Notes: a model not told the origin generated them from the sequence alone. Positions 32,438 to 42,261 are shown, counted from the first letter of the stretch. The stretch is DNA of 64,000 bases from Azospira restricta (GCF_016858125.1 NZ_CP064781.1:1683501-1747500), one strand, 5' to 3'. Made by a program: numbers and translations.

Positions 32438-33421
32438 ATGAATCCACAGCAGCCTGTGTCCCTGATTCAGCGCGTGCGGGACGTCATCCGCTATAAGCAC
32501 TACAGCTTACGGACGGAGCGTGCCTATGTCGAGTGGGTAAGGCGTTTCGTCCGCTTTCATGGCTTGCGGCATCCGCGCGAGATGGGGGCGCCGGAAGTGC
32601 GGGCTTTCCTGGAGCATCTGGCGAGCGAGCTGCAGGTGGCCGCGGGAACGCACCAGCAGGCCCTTTCGGCCTTGCTCTTCCTCTATGGCGAGGTGCTCGG
32701 CATCGAGTTGCCGTGGCTCGCGGAACTGGAGCGCCCGAAGAAGCCGAAACGCCTGCCGGTGGTGCTTGCGCATGGCGAGGTGGAGCGCTTGCTCGGGGCG
32801 CTCTCGGGAACGCACGCGTTGATGGGGCAGCTCCTGTACGGAACGGGGATGCGCCTGATGGAGTGCGTGCGCCTGCGCGTCAAGGATGTCGATTTCGAGC
32901 GCGGCGAGATTTTCGTGCGCGATGGCAAGGGCGGCAAGGATCGGGTGACGGTGCTGCCGTCCTCGCTGGTGTCGCCGCTGCAGTCGCATCTGGCGCGTGT
33001 GCGGCGTCTGTGGGAAGGGGACCGCGAGGCGGGGCGGGAAGGCGTGTGGATGCCGGAGGCGTTGGCGCGCAAGTATCCCGGGGCCTCGCGCGAGTGGGGG
33101 TGGTTCTGGGTTTTTCCGGCGCGCGAACTGTCGGTCGATCCCCGTTCGCGCGTCGAGCGCCGCCATCACACGCACGAGCAGGCCTTGCAGCGCGCGATCA
33201 AGCGGGCGCTCGTCGATGCCGGCATCGCCAAGCCGGCGACGACGCATACGCTGCGCCATTCGTTCGCGACGCACCTGCTGCAGTCGGGCTACGACATCCG
33301 CACCGTGCAGGAACTGCTCGGCCATTCCGAGGTGAAGACGACGATGATCTATACCCACGTGCTCAACCGAGGCGGGCGTGGGGTGGTGAGCCCGATCGAC
33401 CGCCTGGCGGCAGCCGGTTAG
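32438..33421 (+). CDS. intI: integron integrase IntI
   Basis: 327-residue tyrosine recombinase. The catalytic residues are R139 ([11 protein letters not shown]), H270 and R273 (THTLRHSF), and Y305 (MIYTH). The insertion between box I and box II specific to IntI proteins is present ([15 protein letters not shown]), separating it from XerC/D and phage integrases. The ATG follows GGAGGA by seven bases. The frame is intact, so the integron may be functional. Confidence 0.95.
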   Translation: MNPQQPVSLIQRVRDVIRYKHYSLRTERAYVEWVRRFVRFHGLRHPREMGAPEVRAFLEHLASELQVAAGTHQQALSALLFLYGEVLGIELPWLAELERPKKPKRLPVVLAHGEVERLLGALSGTHALMGQLLYGTGMRLMECVRLRVKDVDFERGEIFVRDGKGGKDRVTVLPSSLVSPLQSHLARVRRLWEGDREAGREGVWMPEALARKYPGASREWGWFWVFPARELSVDPRSRVERRHHTHEQALQRAIKRALVDAGIAKPATTHTLRHSFATHLLQSGYDIRTVQELLGHSEVKTTMIYTHVLNRGGRGVVSPIDRLAAAG

Positions 33422-33469
33422 CGGGCGAGTCCCGCGGCGAGCCGCTTCGCCAGGATGCAAGGGCGCATG

Positions 33470-33495
33470 AAAAAGGCCGGCTTGTCGCCGGCCTT
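33470..33495 (-). terminator. rho-independent terminator after cphA (minus strand)
   Basis: The perfect nine-base-pair stem AAGGCCGGC/GCCGGCCTT with loop TTGTC is followed, on the minus strand, by a T run (A run 33470-33474 on the plus strand). It ends the cyanophycin operon and may also stop intI transcripts coming from the other side. Confidence 0.85.
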
Positions 33496-33516
33496 GCCGT
33501 TTCTGGCTGGAGGGGG

Positions 33517-36090
33517 TCAGCTGGCTTCCGCCACCCGCTTGCCGATATGCGCCAGCGCTTCTTCCACCTGGTCCACCAGGATCAGGCAGAGGTCGCCGGA
33601 GCCGAGGCGTTCGAGCGCGGTGTCGATGGCGACGAACTCGCCCTTGATCTCGTCCACCGAGCCGGTGCGTCGGGCGCCGGCGAGCCCGGCGCGGAGCAGG
33701 GCGATCGTCTCGCCCTCGTCGCGGCCGCGCATGCAGGCGTCCTCGTAGAGGATCACTTCGTCGAAGGCGTCGCCGAGCGTCTGCGTCTGCTGGCGGATGT
33801 CCTCGTCGCGGCGGTCGCCGGCGGCGGAGATCACCACCGAGCGGCGCTTCGCCGGCATCGTCTCGATCGCCTTGACCAGCGCCTGGATCGCGTCCGGGTT
33901 GTGGCCGTAGTCGGCGATCAGCGTCGCGCCCTTGTAGCCGAAGACGTTGAAGCGGCCGGGTGCGGTCGAGGCGTCGGCGACGAAGGAGCCGAGGCCGGCG
34001 CGGATGCTTTCCCAGTCCATGTCCAGCGCCCAGGCGGCGGCCGTGGCGGCCATCGCGTTCTCGACCTGGAAGCCGATCGTGCCGTTGCGGGTGAGCGGGA
34101 TCGCTTCCAGCGGCACGCGGTGTTCGATGTTGCCCTGCGCGGCGACGATGGCGCCGTTGTCGACGTAGACGATGCGCTTGCCTTGCGCGCGGTGGCGCGA
34201 CATCACCGGGTGGTTGCGGTCCGGTGCGAAGAAGATCACCGCGCCGGGGCAGTGGCTGGCCATCTTGGCGACCATCGGGTCGGCGGCGTTCAACACCGCG
34301 TAGCCGGTTTCGGCGACGTTGTCGACGATCACGCGCTTGACCACGGCGAGGTCGTCGACGGTGGTGATGAAGTTGAGCCCGAGGTGGTCGCCGACGCCGA
34401 CGTTGGTGACCACGGCGACGTCGCACTTGTCGAAGCCCAGGCCCTCGCGCAGCATGCCGCCGCGCGCGCATTCGAGCACCGCCGCGTCGACGTCGGGGTG
34501 CAGCAGCACATTCCTCGCGCTCTTCGGGCCGGAGCAGTCGCCGGTGTCGATGCGGCGGCGCTCGACGTAGACGCCGTCGGTGCCGGTGAAGCCGACGCGC
34601 AGCCCGCTCACCGTCAGCAGGTGCGCGATCAGGCGGGTCGTCGTCGTCTTGCCGTTGGTGCCGGTCACTGCGACGACCGGGATGCGGCCGTCCTCGGCCG
34701 GGTCGTCGTACATCATGTTGACGATCGCCTCGCCGATCGGCCGGCCTTTGCCGAACGACGGCGTCAGGTGCATGCGCAGGCCGGGTGCGGCGTTCACCTC
34801 GACGATGCCGCCGCCCTGCGCTTCCAGCGGTTCCTGCACGGTCTGGCAGACGACGTCGATGCCGGCGATGTCCAGCCCGACGGTCTGCGCCGCGGCCACC
34901 GCGCAGGCGGCGAGCTCGGGGTGCACCTCGTCGGTGACGTCGGTGGCGGTGCCGCCGGTCGACAGGTTGGCGTTGTTCCTGAGCATCACGCGCTCGCCCT
35001 TGGCCGGCACCGTTTCCGGCGTGTAGCCCTTCTTCGCCAGGTGGGCGATGGCGATGTCGTCGAAGCGGATCTTGGTCAGCGACGATTCGTGGCCGACGCC
35101 GCGGCGCGGGTCGGCGTTGACGATGTCGACCAGTTCCTTGATGTTGTGCTGGCCGTCGCCGATCACCTGCGCCGGGTCGCGGCGGGCGGCGGCGACCAGC
35201 TGCTTGCCGACCACCAGGAAGCGGAAGTCGTGCCCCGGCAGGTAGCGCTCGACGAGGATGTGGCGGCGGTGCTCGCGCGCCGACTCGTAGGCCTTCATCA
35301 CGTCCTCGCGCGTGCTGACGTTCACGGTGATGCCCTTGCCCTGGTTGCCGTCCTGCGGCTTGACCACCACCGGGCCGCCGATCTCCTGCGCAGCGGCCCA
35401 GGCGTCCTCGGCGTCCTCGACCGGGCGGCCGAGCGGTACCGGCACGCCGGCGGCGTGCAAGAGCTTCTTGGTCAGCTCCTTGTCCTGAGCGATCGATTCG
35501 GCGATGGCGCTGGAGAGGTCGGTCTCGGCGGCCTGGATGCGGCGCTGCTTGCTGCCCCAGCCGAACTGCACCAGGCTGCCCTCGGTCAGCCGGCGGTAGG
35601 GGATGCCGCGGGCGACCGCGGCCTGCACGATGGCGCCGGTCGAGGGGCCGAGGCGGATGTCGCCGTCGAGGTCCTTCAGGCGGAAGAGGGCGTCGTCGAG
35701 GTCGAAGGGCGTGTCGTCGAGCGCGGCGCGGATCAGCGCCTCGGCCAGCTCGAAGGCCAGCCGGCCGACCGGCTCCTCGCTGTATTCGACGACCACCTGG
35801 TAGGTGCCGGCCTCGACCGTCTCCTTGGTCAGGCTGAAGCTGACGGTGCAGCCGACGCTGACCTGCAGCCCGAGCGCCGCCGCTTCCTGCACGTGCGCCA
35901 GCGAGATCGGCCGGCCGCCGGACGGCGGCTGCAGGTCGATCGCCGGGAAGCGCGCGCGCAGCCGGGTTTCGAAGCCGGGCAGCCCGGCGATGTCGCGTTC
36001 GGTTTCGGTGCAGGCGACGATGCATTCGATCGCCGTATGCCGGCTCCACAGGTTCGGGCCGCGCAGGGCCCGGGTGCGGGAAACTTCCAT
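33517..36090 (-). CDS. cphA: cyanophycin synthetase CphA
   Basis: 857-residue ATP-dependent ligase that builds multi-L-arginyl-poly-L-aspartate, a nitrogen store. An N-terminal domain opens with RALRGPNLWSRHTAIECIV. The ATP-grasp region (about 220-480) has GPSTGAIVQAAVARGIPYRRL, VVKPQDGNQGKG and IVEVNAAPGLRMHL. The C-terminal Mur-ligase-like domain has P-loop TGTNGKTTTTR. The length is normal for CphA. The start was chosen at the ATG before EVSRTRALRG, 33 bp after the second synthetase. Confidence 0.93.
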   Translation of the reverse strand: MEVSRTRALRGPNLWSRHTAIECIVACTETERDIAGLPGFETRLRARFPAIDLQPPSGGRPISLAHVQEAAALGLQVSVGCTVSFSLTKETVEAGTYQVVVEYSEEPVGRLAFELAEALIRAALDDTPFDLDDALFRLKDLDGDIRLGPSTGAIVQAAVARGIPYRRLTEGSLVQFGWGSKQRRIQAAETDLSSAIAESIAQDKELTKKLLHAAGVPVPLGRPVEDAEDAWAAAQEIGGPVVVKPQDGNQGKGITVNVSTREDVMKAYESAREHRRHILVERYLPGHDFRFLVVGKQLVAAARRDPAQVIGDGQHNIKELVDIVNADPRRGVGHESSLTKIRFDDIAIAHLAKKGYTPETVPAKGERVMLRNNANLSTGGTATDVTDEVHPELAACAVAAAQTVGLDIAGIDVVCQTVQEPLEAQGGGIVEVNAAPGLRMHLTPSFGKGRPIGEAIVNMMYDDPAEDGRIPVVAVTGTNGKTTTTRLIAHLLTVSGLRVGFTGTDGVYVERRRIDTGDCSGPKSARNVLLHPDVDAAVLECARGGMLREGLGFDKCDVAVVTNVGVGDHLGLNFITTVDDLAVVKRVIVDNVAETGYAVLNAADPMVAKMASHCPGAVIFFAPDRNHPVMSRHRAQGKRIVYVDNGAIVAAQGNIEHRVPLEAIPLTRNGTIGFQVENAMAATAAAWALDMDWESIRAGLGSFVADASTAPGRFNVFGYKGATLIADYGHNPDAIQALVKAIETMPAKRRSVVISAAGDRRDEDIRQQTQTLGDAFDEVILYEDACMRGRDEGETIALLRAGLAGARRTGSVDEIKGEFVAIDTALERLGSGDLCLILVDQVEEALAHIGKRVAEAS

Positions 36091-36122
36091 TTGGGGTCTC
36101 GTCCTTGGTTTTCCGTTCGGGC

Positions 36123-38303
36123 TCAGGCGGCGGCCTCGGCCTCGTCGATCTCGTAGGTGCTGATGCCGGTGCGCAGCAGTTCGGGCGACAGGTCGAGCGC
36201 CCAGGCCGCGGCGACTGCGGCGAGCAGGTTTTCGACCTCGTGCGCGGCGCAGCCGGCCGGCGTGCCGATGAAGGCGACGGTCTCGATCAGCGGCTCCTCG
36301 TCCTCGCCGATCGCCAGCGTCAGGTAGCCGTCGCGCACGTAGACGCTGCGGCCTTCCTGCTTGCGGTGCGCGGCGAGCGCCGGGGTGTCGGGGTCGAGCG
36401 CGTAGTAGATCACTTCGCCGTCGGACAGCTCGGCCATCTCGACGACGCGTTCGTCGGCGGCGTTGAGCACCGCGGCGCCGCCGTCGAGGACGACGTCGAC
36501 CTGCGTGCGCAGCGCCTTCCACAGCTGGTCGAGGTCGCGCACGTCGTAGTCGGCGGCGAGCCCCTCGACGTCGATCAGGTTGGTGACGATGCCGACCTGG
36601 CAGCGGTCGTAGGCCAGCCCCTCGCCGAGGATCGTCGCCGGGCCGTTCTCGAACACCGCGGCCTCGACGGCGCGTGCCATCAGCACGCGGCGCGCGGCCT
36701 GCCAGTGCGCGCAGTCCTTCTTCTCGACGTGGCGGCGGCCGAGGAAGAGGCCCTCGCTGGTCGCCGCGCCGACCTGCTTGCCGGTGATCTGCAAGAGGTG
36801 GCGCAGGATGCGCGCGACCGAGGTCTTGCCGCGCGAGCCGGTGATGCCGACCACCGGGATGCGGCCGGTCGTGCCCTTCGGGAAGAGGTGCTCGACGATC
36901 GCCTTGCCCACCGGACGCGGCTTGCCGACGCCGGGCTTCAGGTGCATCAACAGGCTCGGGCCGGCGTTCACCTCGACGATGGCGCCGCCCTGGTCGGCGA
37001 GCGGCTTCGAGATGTCCTCGGCGACGAGGTCGATGCCGGCGATGTCCAGCCCGACGATGCGCGCGGCCAGCGAGACGAGATGCGCGGTGTCCGGGTGCAC
37101 TTCGTCGGTGACGTCGAATTCGTGGTTGGCGTTGCGCTGGATCAGCACCTCGCGGCCGGCGGCCGGCACCGCGTCGCCGGTCAGGCCCTGGCGCTCGAGT
37201 TCGATGCGCGCCGCGGAGTCGATGCGGATCACCGACAGCGGGTGGTTCTCGGTCGGCCCGCGGCGCGGGTCGCTGTTGATCTGCAGCTCGATCAGCTCGC
37301 GCACCGTCGACTTGCCGTCGCCGCTGACCTTGACCATGTCGCCGCGGTTGGCGGCGACCAGCTTGCCGCCGATCACCAGCAGGCGGTGCTCGGTGCCCGG
37401 GATCGAGCGCTCGACGAGCACGCCGGAACCTTCGTCGACGGCGACCGAATAGGCCTTCTCGATCTCCTCGCGCGTCTTCAGGTCGATGAACACGCCGCGG
37501 CCGTGGTTGCCGTCGACCGGCTTGACGACGACCGGCAGGCCGATGTCCTGCGCCGCGTCCCAGGCGTCCTCCGGGCTGTCGACCTCGCGCCCTTCCGGCA
37601 CCGGCACGCCGCAGGACTGCAGCAGCGACTTGGTCAGGTCCTTGTCGCGCGAGATGCCCTCGGCGATGGCGCTGGTGCGGTCGGTCTCGGCGGTCCAGAT
37701 GCGGCGCATCGCGGCGCCGTAGCCGATCTGCACCAGGTTGCCGTCCTCCAGCAGGCGGATCGCCGGGATGTCGCGGTCGTCGGCGGCATCGACGATGCTG
37801 GCGGTGGAGGGGCCGAGGCACAGCGAATCGACCATGTCGGTCAGCTTGTCGACGCTGGCGGCGACGTCGAACGGGCGGTCCTCCATCGCCGCCATGATCA
37901 GCTCGCGCGCCTCATGCAGCGCGGTGCGCGTGACGTCCTCCTGCCAGGCGCGGATGGCGACCTTGTAGACGCCGCGCTCCGAGGTCTCGCGCGCGCGGCC
38001 GAAGCCGCCGGGGAGCCCTGCCAGGTTCTGCAGCTCGAGCGTGACGTGCTCGAGGATGTGCGCCGGCCAGGTGCCTTCCTCGACCCGCTTGAGGAAGCCG
38101 CCGCGCTCCTCGTACGAGCAGCGGTGCTCGATCAGGGACGGCAGCATCGCCTTCAGCCGCTCGTAGTAGCCGGGAATCTTGTTCGACGGGAAGTCCTCGA
38201 GCTCGCCGATGTCCACCCACGCCTCCAGCACCGGGCGGTAGGTCCACACGTTGGGGCCGCGCAGCGGCACGATCTTGCGGAAGATGATGTCTTTTTTGCT
38301 CAT
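36123..38303 (-). CDS. second cyanophycin synthetase-like protein (CphA paralogue)
   Basis: 726 residues, paralogous to CphA but shorter. It has IVPLRGPNVWTYRPVLEAWVD, the ATP-grasp motifs VVKPVDGNHGRG and IVEVNAGPSLLMHLKPG, and a Mur-like P-loop GITGSRGKTSV. The C-terminal amino-acid-adding lobe is truncated compared with the neighbour. Such cphA/cphA-prime pairs occur in other proteobacteria. It may make a different peptide bond or a heteromeric enzyme with CphA; that is inference. Confidence 0.88.
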   Translation of the reverse strand: MSKKDIIFRKIVPLRGPNVWTYRPVLEAWVDIGELEDFPSNKIPGYYERLKAMLPSLIEHRCSYEERGGFLKRVEEGTWPAHILEHVTLELQNLAGLPGGFGRARETSERGVYKVAIRAWQEDVTRTALHEARELIMAAMEDRPFDVAASVDKLTDMVDSLCLGPSTASIVDAADDRDIPAIRLLEDGNLVQIGYGAAMRRIWTAETDRTSAIAEGISRDKDLTKSLLQSCGVPVPEGREVDSPEDAWDAAQDIGLPVVVKPVDGNHGRGVFIDLKTREEIEKAYSVAVDEGSGVLVERSIPGTEHRLLVIGGKLVAANRGDMVKVSGDGKSTVRELIELQINSDPRRGPTENHPLSVIRIDSAARIELERQGLTGDAVPAAGREVLIQRNANHEFDVTDEVHPDTAHLVSLAARIVGLDIAGIDLVAEDISKPLADQGGAIVEVNAGPSLLMHLKPGVGKPRPVGKAIVEHLFPKGTTGRIPVVGITGSRGKTSVARILRHLLQITGKQVGAATSEGLFLGRRHVEKKDCAHWQAARRVLMARAVEAAVFENGPATILGEGLAYDRCQVGIVTNLIDVEGLAADYDVRDLDQLWKALRTQVDVVLDGGAAVLNAADERVVEMAELSDGEVIYYALDPDTPALAAHRKQEGRSVYVRDGYLTLAIGEDEEPLIETVAFIGTPAGCAAHEVENLLAAVAAAWALDLSPELLRTGISTYEIDEAEAAA

Positions 38304-38387
38304 GGGGGCGGGAAGCCTTGTCGGGTTGTGGCAGCGAATAAATGTGTCGAATAACGCGGTAGCGGCGCCAAAGTTTACGTTCGCCGG

Positions 38388-38858
38388 CTACAGGAAGCGG
38401 TCGAGGATCTTGCGGCTGCCGCGGTCGAGCGCGGTCAGGTCGCGCACCAGGTACTGGATGCCGTGCGTGTCGGCGATCAGCAGCCGTTCGCGGCCCAGCC
38501 GGCGGATGTCCTCCTCGCCCTTCAGCACCAGCTTCGCGTCGCCGCGGTCGGTCTCGATGTCCCAGGTGCTCGGGCAGGCGAAGCTGGAGACGCCGCGGAT
38601 GCGCCGGATCTCGGGGACGAACTCGCGGCTTTCCAGCTCCCCGCGGATCAGCGCGGCGACGTCGCCGGGCAGCTGCTCGAGGCGGTCGATCCAGAGCAGC
38701 TCGTGGCCCTCGACGCTGACCAGCGCGATGCCGTCGTCGGGGGCGCCGATCGGGAAGGCGCGCACCGGCACGACGGCCTCGTGCGTGGTGCCGTCGGCGC
38801 CGGTGAACACCAGCCGGCCGAAGGGGTTGCGGATCAGTCGGAAGTTGGCGGAGCTCAT
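38388..38858 (-). CDS. DUF1854-family protein of the cyanophycin locus
   Basis: 156-residue soluble protein: FRLIRNPFGRLVFTGADG, VRAFPIGAPDDGIALVSVEGHELLWIDRLEQLP, EFVPEIRRIRGVSSFACPSTWDIETDRG. DUF1854 proteins are seen beside cyanophycin genes and an ABC exporter. The start overlaps the ABC transporter stop by four bases, so the two are translationally coupled. The biochemical role is unknown. Confidence 0.85.
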   Translation of the reverse strand: MSSANFRLIRNPFGRLVFTGADGTTHEAVVPVRAFPIGAPDDGIALVSVEGHELLWIDRLEQLPGDVAALIRGELESREFVPEIRRIRGVSSFACPSTWDIETDRGDAKLVLKGEEDIRRLGRERLLIADTHGIQYLVRDLTALDRGSRKILDRFL

Positions 38859-41158
38859 GCGTGTTCCTTCGCCGGCGCATCGAAGCGCGGCAGCTGCTCT
38901 TCGGCGTCGACGTTCCTCGCCTGCGCCATGTACAGCCGGTAATAGTGGCCTTCGAGCGCCATCAGCTGGTCGTGGCTGCCGACCTCGACGATCTTGCCGC
39001 GGTCGAGCACCACCAGCCGGTTGGCCTGGCGCAGCGTGGACAGGCGGTGCGCGATGGCGATCGTGGTGCGGCCGTGCACCAGGTTGTCGAGCGCCTTCTG
39101 GATTTCCTTCTCGGTGGTCGTGTCGACCGACGAGGTGGCCTCGTCGAGGATCAGGATGCGCGGGTCGATCAGCAGCGCGCGGGCGATCGAGATGCGCTGG
39201 CGTTCGCCGCCGGACAGCGCCTGGCCGCGCTCGCCGACCAGCGAGTCGTAGCCGTGCGGCAGGCGCAGGATGAACTCGTGCGCGTTGGCGGCGCGGGCGG
39301 CGGCGACGATCTCCTCGCGCGTCGCGTCGGGCTTGCCGTAGGCGATGTTCTCGGCGATCGTGCCGAAGAACAGGAAGGGCTCCTGCAGCACCAGGCCGAT
39401 GTTGCGGCGGTACTCGGCGACCGGCACCGAGCGGATGTCGATGCCGTCGATCAGGATGGCGCCCTCGGCGACGTCGTAGAAGCGGCAGATCAGGTTCACC
39501 AGCGTCGACTTGCCGGAGCCGGAGTGGCCGACCAGACCGATCATCTCGCCCGGCTGGATGGTCAGGCTCATGTCGCGGGTGACCGCGCGCGTGCCGTGGC
39601 GGAAGCCGATCTGGCGAAGTTCGATGCGCCCCTTGACCGCCGGCAGGTGCACCGGGTTCTGCGGCTCGGGTACCGAGGAGACGTGGTCGAGGATGTCGAA
39701 GATGCGCTTGGCGCCGGCGGCGGCCTTCTGCGTCACCGAGACGATGCGGCTCATCGAGTCGAGCCGCGTGTAGAAGCGGCTGATGTAGGCGAGGAAGGCG
39801 GTCAGCACGCCGACCGTGATCTGGTCGCGCGACACCTGCCAGATGCCGAAGGCCCAGACGACCAGGAGGCCGATCTCGGTGAGCAGCGTCACCGTCGGCG
39901 TGAACAGCGACCAGACGCGGTTCACCCGGTCGTTCACCTGCAGGTTGTGCTGGTTCGCCGCGCGGAAGCGCTCGACCTCGCGCTTTTCCTGCGCGAAGGC
40001 CTTGACCACGCGGATGCCGGGGATGGTGTCGGCGAGCACGTTGGTGACTTCCGCCCAGATGCGGTCGACCTTCTCGAAGCCGGTGCGCAGCCGGTCGCGG
40101 ACGACGTGGATCATCCATGCGATCAGCGGCAGCGGCAGCAGCGTCACCAGCGCCAGCCACGGGTTGATCGAGACCAGGATGACCGCGGTCATCGTGATCA
40201 TCAGCACGTCGGTGGCGAAGTCGAGCAGGTGCAGCGAGATGAAGATGTTGATGCGGTCGGTTTCCGAGCCGATGCGCGCCATCAGGTCGCCGGTGCGCTT
40301 GCCGCCGAAGTATTCCTGCGACAGCGCGAGCAGGTGCTCGTAGGTGGTCGTGCGCAGGTCGGCGCCCATGCGCTCGGAGACCAGCGCCAGGATGTAGGTG
40401 CGCGCCCAGCCCAGCCCCCAGGCCACCAGCGCCGAGCCGAGCAGGCCGCCGAGGTAGAGGACGACCAGGTCGCGGTCGATCGGCTGCCCGTTCTGGTACG
40501 GGATCAGCACGTTGTCCATCAGCGGCATCGACATGTACGGCGCGACCAGCGTCGCCGCGGTCGACGCCAGCGTCAGCAGGAAGCCGGCGAGCAGCCGCCA
40601 GCGGTAGGGGTGGGCGAAGCGCCACAGGCGGAACAGCACCCAGGTCGAGGGCGGCGTCTGCAGCTCGCGCACGCAGATCGGGCATTCGTCCTCGCCCGGC
40701 GGCAGCGGCGCCTTGCAGCGCGGGCAGACGGCCTCCTCCTCGACCTCCGGCGGAAGGCCGGTGACGAGGGTCTGCAGCTGCTGCTCGAAGGCGGCGACGA
40801 CGCGCAGCGCGGCGAGGTTCTCGCCGAGCGTGAAGCGCCAGCAGGCCAGCCGCCCGCTGCCATCGAGCAGCTCCAGCGTGCCGACGCCGGCGTGGTCGTG
40901 GTGCTGCAGCGCGAGGCCGGCGGCGAGCGACCATTCCTCGCAGGTGCTGGCGCCCGGGGCGCAGGCGAATAGGCGGCGGTCGCTGACGGCGACCAGGCCG
41001 GTGGCGAAGTGCAGGCGCGCATCGAGGTCGGTTTCGAGCCAGGCGAGCAGCGTCTCGCCGGCGGCGAGGCGCGGCGCGAGCAGCGCCTGCCAGCGCGCGG
41101 GCAGGCTGCTCGCGGGGGTTGCCGCGGCAGCCGGCGGGGTGGAGCGGGTGTCGGTCAT
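38855..41158 (-). CDS. cyanophycin-associated ABC transporter (fused permease-ATPase)
   Basis: 767 residues. Residues 1-150 form a soluble domain ending in a zinc-ribbon-like CPRCKAPLPPGEDECPIC. Six transmembrane helices of the exporter type follow (AFLAYISRFYTRLDSMSRIV is the last coupling region). The ATPase has Walker A GHSGSGKSTLVNL, signature LSGGERQRI, Walker B RILILDEATSSVD and the H-loop AHRLST. It heads the cphA operon. The substrate is unknown; an amino acid or dipeptide is possible. Confidence 0.88.
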   Translation of the reverse strand: MTDTRSTPPAAAATPASSLPARWQALLAPRLAAGETLLAWLETDLDARLHFATGLVAVSDRRLFACAPGASTCEEWSLAAGLALQHHDHAGVGTLELLDGSGRLACWRFTLGENLAALRVVAAFEQQLQTLVTGLPPEVEEEAVCPRCKAPLPPGEDECPICVRELQTPPSTWVLFRLWRFAHPYRWRLLAGFLLTLASTAATLVAPYMSMPLMDNVLIPYQNGQPIDRDLVVLYLGGLLGSALVAWGLGWARTYILALVSERMGADLRTTTYEHLLALSQEYFGGKRTGDLMARIGSETDRINIFISLHLLDFATDVLMITMTAVILVSINPWLALVTLLPLPLIAWMIHVVRDRLRTGFEKVDRIWAEVTNVLADTIPGIRVVKAFAQEKREVERFRAANQHNLQVNDRVNRVWSLFTPTVTLLTEIGLLVVWAFGIWQVSRDQITVGVLTAFLAYISRFYTRLDSMSRIVSVTQKAAAGAKRIFDILDHVSSVPEPQNPVHLPAVKGRIELRQIGFRHGTRAVTRDMSLTIQPGEMIGLVGHSGSGKSTLVNLICRFYDVAEGAILIDGIDIRSVPVAEYRRNIGLVLQEPFLFFGTIAENIAYGKPDATREEIVAAARAANAHEFILRLPHGYDSLVGERGQALSGGERQRISIARALLIDPRILILDEATSSVDTTTEKEIQKALDNLVHGRTTIAIAHRLSTLRQANRLVVLDRGKIVEVGSHDQLMALEGHYYRLYMAQARNVDAEEQLPRFDAPAKEHA

Positions 41159-41387
41159 CAGACGATTCTTTTATGTCCGGGCGGGCCGGCCGTCCTTGTT
41201 TCTGTGGGGAATCATCGCAAAAGTATACGCCGAAGTCCCCGGCGCCGCAGCGTTGCATCCTGCAGCGGTGCGGCTTTGCGGGGCGGTCGGGCCGCGCCGG
41301 CGCCGCGAAATGGCGCCGCCGGAACGAAAAGCGCGGCCGGCGTGGGAAAATAGCGCCCCGCGAGCCGTTCGCCAGGGAGAAACCGCA

Positions 41388-41657
41388 ATGACCGAAATCG
41401 AAGAACTGAAGGTGCGCACGCGCATCGCCGACGCCGAGCTGCAGCTGATCGAGCGCCTGCGCTGGGGGATCGCCGTCCTCTCGGCGATGTATCTGGAAGC
41501 CGCGATCTTCCACGACTGGACCTGGCCGGCGGTGATCGGGATCGGCGTGCTGGCGGGCGCCAATTACTGGCACCGCAAGCGCTACGACGCGGCCTGGGAC
41601 GCCTACGAGAAGGCCTCCGGCACCGGCAAGTTCGCGGCGCCGACGCCGGGGCAATGA
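41388..41657 (+). CDS. small membrane protein, unknown
   Basis: 89 residues. An N-terminal amphipathic helix (EELKVRTRIADAELQLIERLRW) precedes two short hydrophobic helices (GIAVLSAMYLEAAIF, AVIGIGVLAGANYW) and a Lys/Arg-rich tail. The ATG follows AGGGAGAAACCGC. The 229 bp on its left, between divergent genes, shows no recognisable site. Confidence 0.6.
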   Translation: MTEIEELKVRTRIADAELQLIERLRWGIAVLSAMYLEAAIFHDWTWPAVIGIGVLAGANYWHRKRYDAAWDAYEKASGTGKFAAPTPGQ

Positions 41658-41699
41658 GCGCCGGCGCGCCCGCCCGCGGGCCGGCGGAATCCCGCTGAG

Positions 41700-42248
41700 A
41701 TGGCGGCGGCCCTCGTCTTCCTCGCCGGCAGCACACTGCTCGCGTGGTTTTCGCGCAAGCCGCTGCGCCGGCCGGGCAGCCACGGCTTCTACCGCTTCTT
41801 CGCCTGGGAGTGCATCCTCGCGCTGGCGGTGGTGAACCACACGCCGTGGGGCTCGGCGCGGCTGTCACCGCTGCAGCTGGTGTCGTGGACGCTGCTCGCG
41901 GCCAGCGTCGGCCTCGTCGCCGTCGGCGCGGCGACGCTGCTCCGCCGCGGCGGCGCCGACACCGCCCGCGACGACGCCGCGCTCTACGCCTGGGAGAAGA
42001 CCGGGACGCTGGTCACCGGCGGCATCTTCGCCTACATCCGCCACCCGATGTACGCCTCGCTGCTGGCGCTGACCTGGGGCTTCTTCTTCCAGCTGCCGAA
42101 CTGGCCGGCGGCCGGCATCGCCGTTGCCGGCAGCGTTCTCCTCTACGTCACCGCGCGCCGCGACGAGCAGGAGTGCCGCGCCCACTTCGGCGCGGCGTAC
42201 GACGCCTACCGGCAGCGCACGCGGATGTTCGTTCCCTTCCTGTTCTGA
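41700..42248 (+). CDS. isoprenylcysteine carboxyl methyltransferase family membrane protein
   Basis: 182-residue integral membrane protein with about five helices and the family signature TGGIFAYIRHPMYASLLALTWG (SAM-binding), followed by RRDEQECRAHFGAAYDAYRQRTRMFVP. These motifs define ICMT/PEMT-like methyltransferases; the bacterial substrate is usually a lipid or unknown. It starts 42 bp after the previous gene, and the neighbour on its right is convergent. Confidence 0.85.
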   Translation: MAAALVFLAGSTLLAWFSRKPLRRPGSHGFYRFFAWECILALAVVNHTPWGSARLSPLQLVSWTLLAASVGLVAVGAATLLRRGGADTARDDAALYAWEKTGTLVTGGIFAYIRHPMYASLLALTWGFFFQLPNWPAAGIAVAGSVLLYVTARRDEQECRAHFGAAYDAYRQRTRMFVPFLF

Positions 42249-42261
42249 TCCTGCCGTCGCG

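Larger units (their letters stand above)
26592..33421 (-). mobile_element. sedentary chromosomal integron (array plus intI)
   Basis: A tyrosine integrase of the IntI type (32438-33421) reads rightwards while a series of minus-strand cassettes, each ending in a recognisable attC, runs leftwards from an attI-like site near 32145 to about 26634. Stop codons of most cassette genes fall within or beside the attC core site, the usual cassette arrangement. The array is visibly AT-richer than the host DNA and carries two insertion sequences. The left limit is uncertain: an imperfect hairpin at 26592-26637 lies at the edge. Confidence 0.85.

Noticed and set aside
32164..32496. Plus-strand frame overlapping the attI region and intI start
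   Set aside because: It crosses the LexA box and the intI start in another frame, has no ribosome site and no protein-like features.
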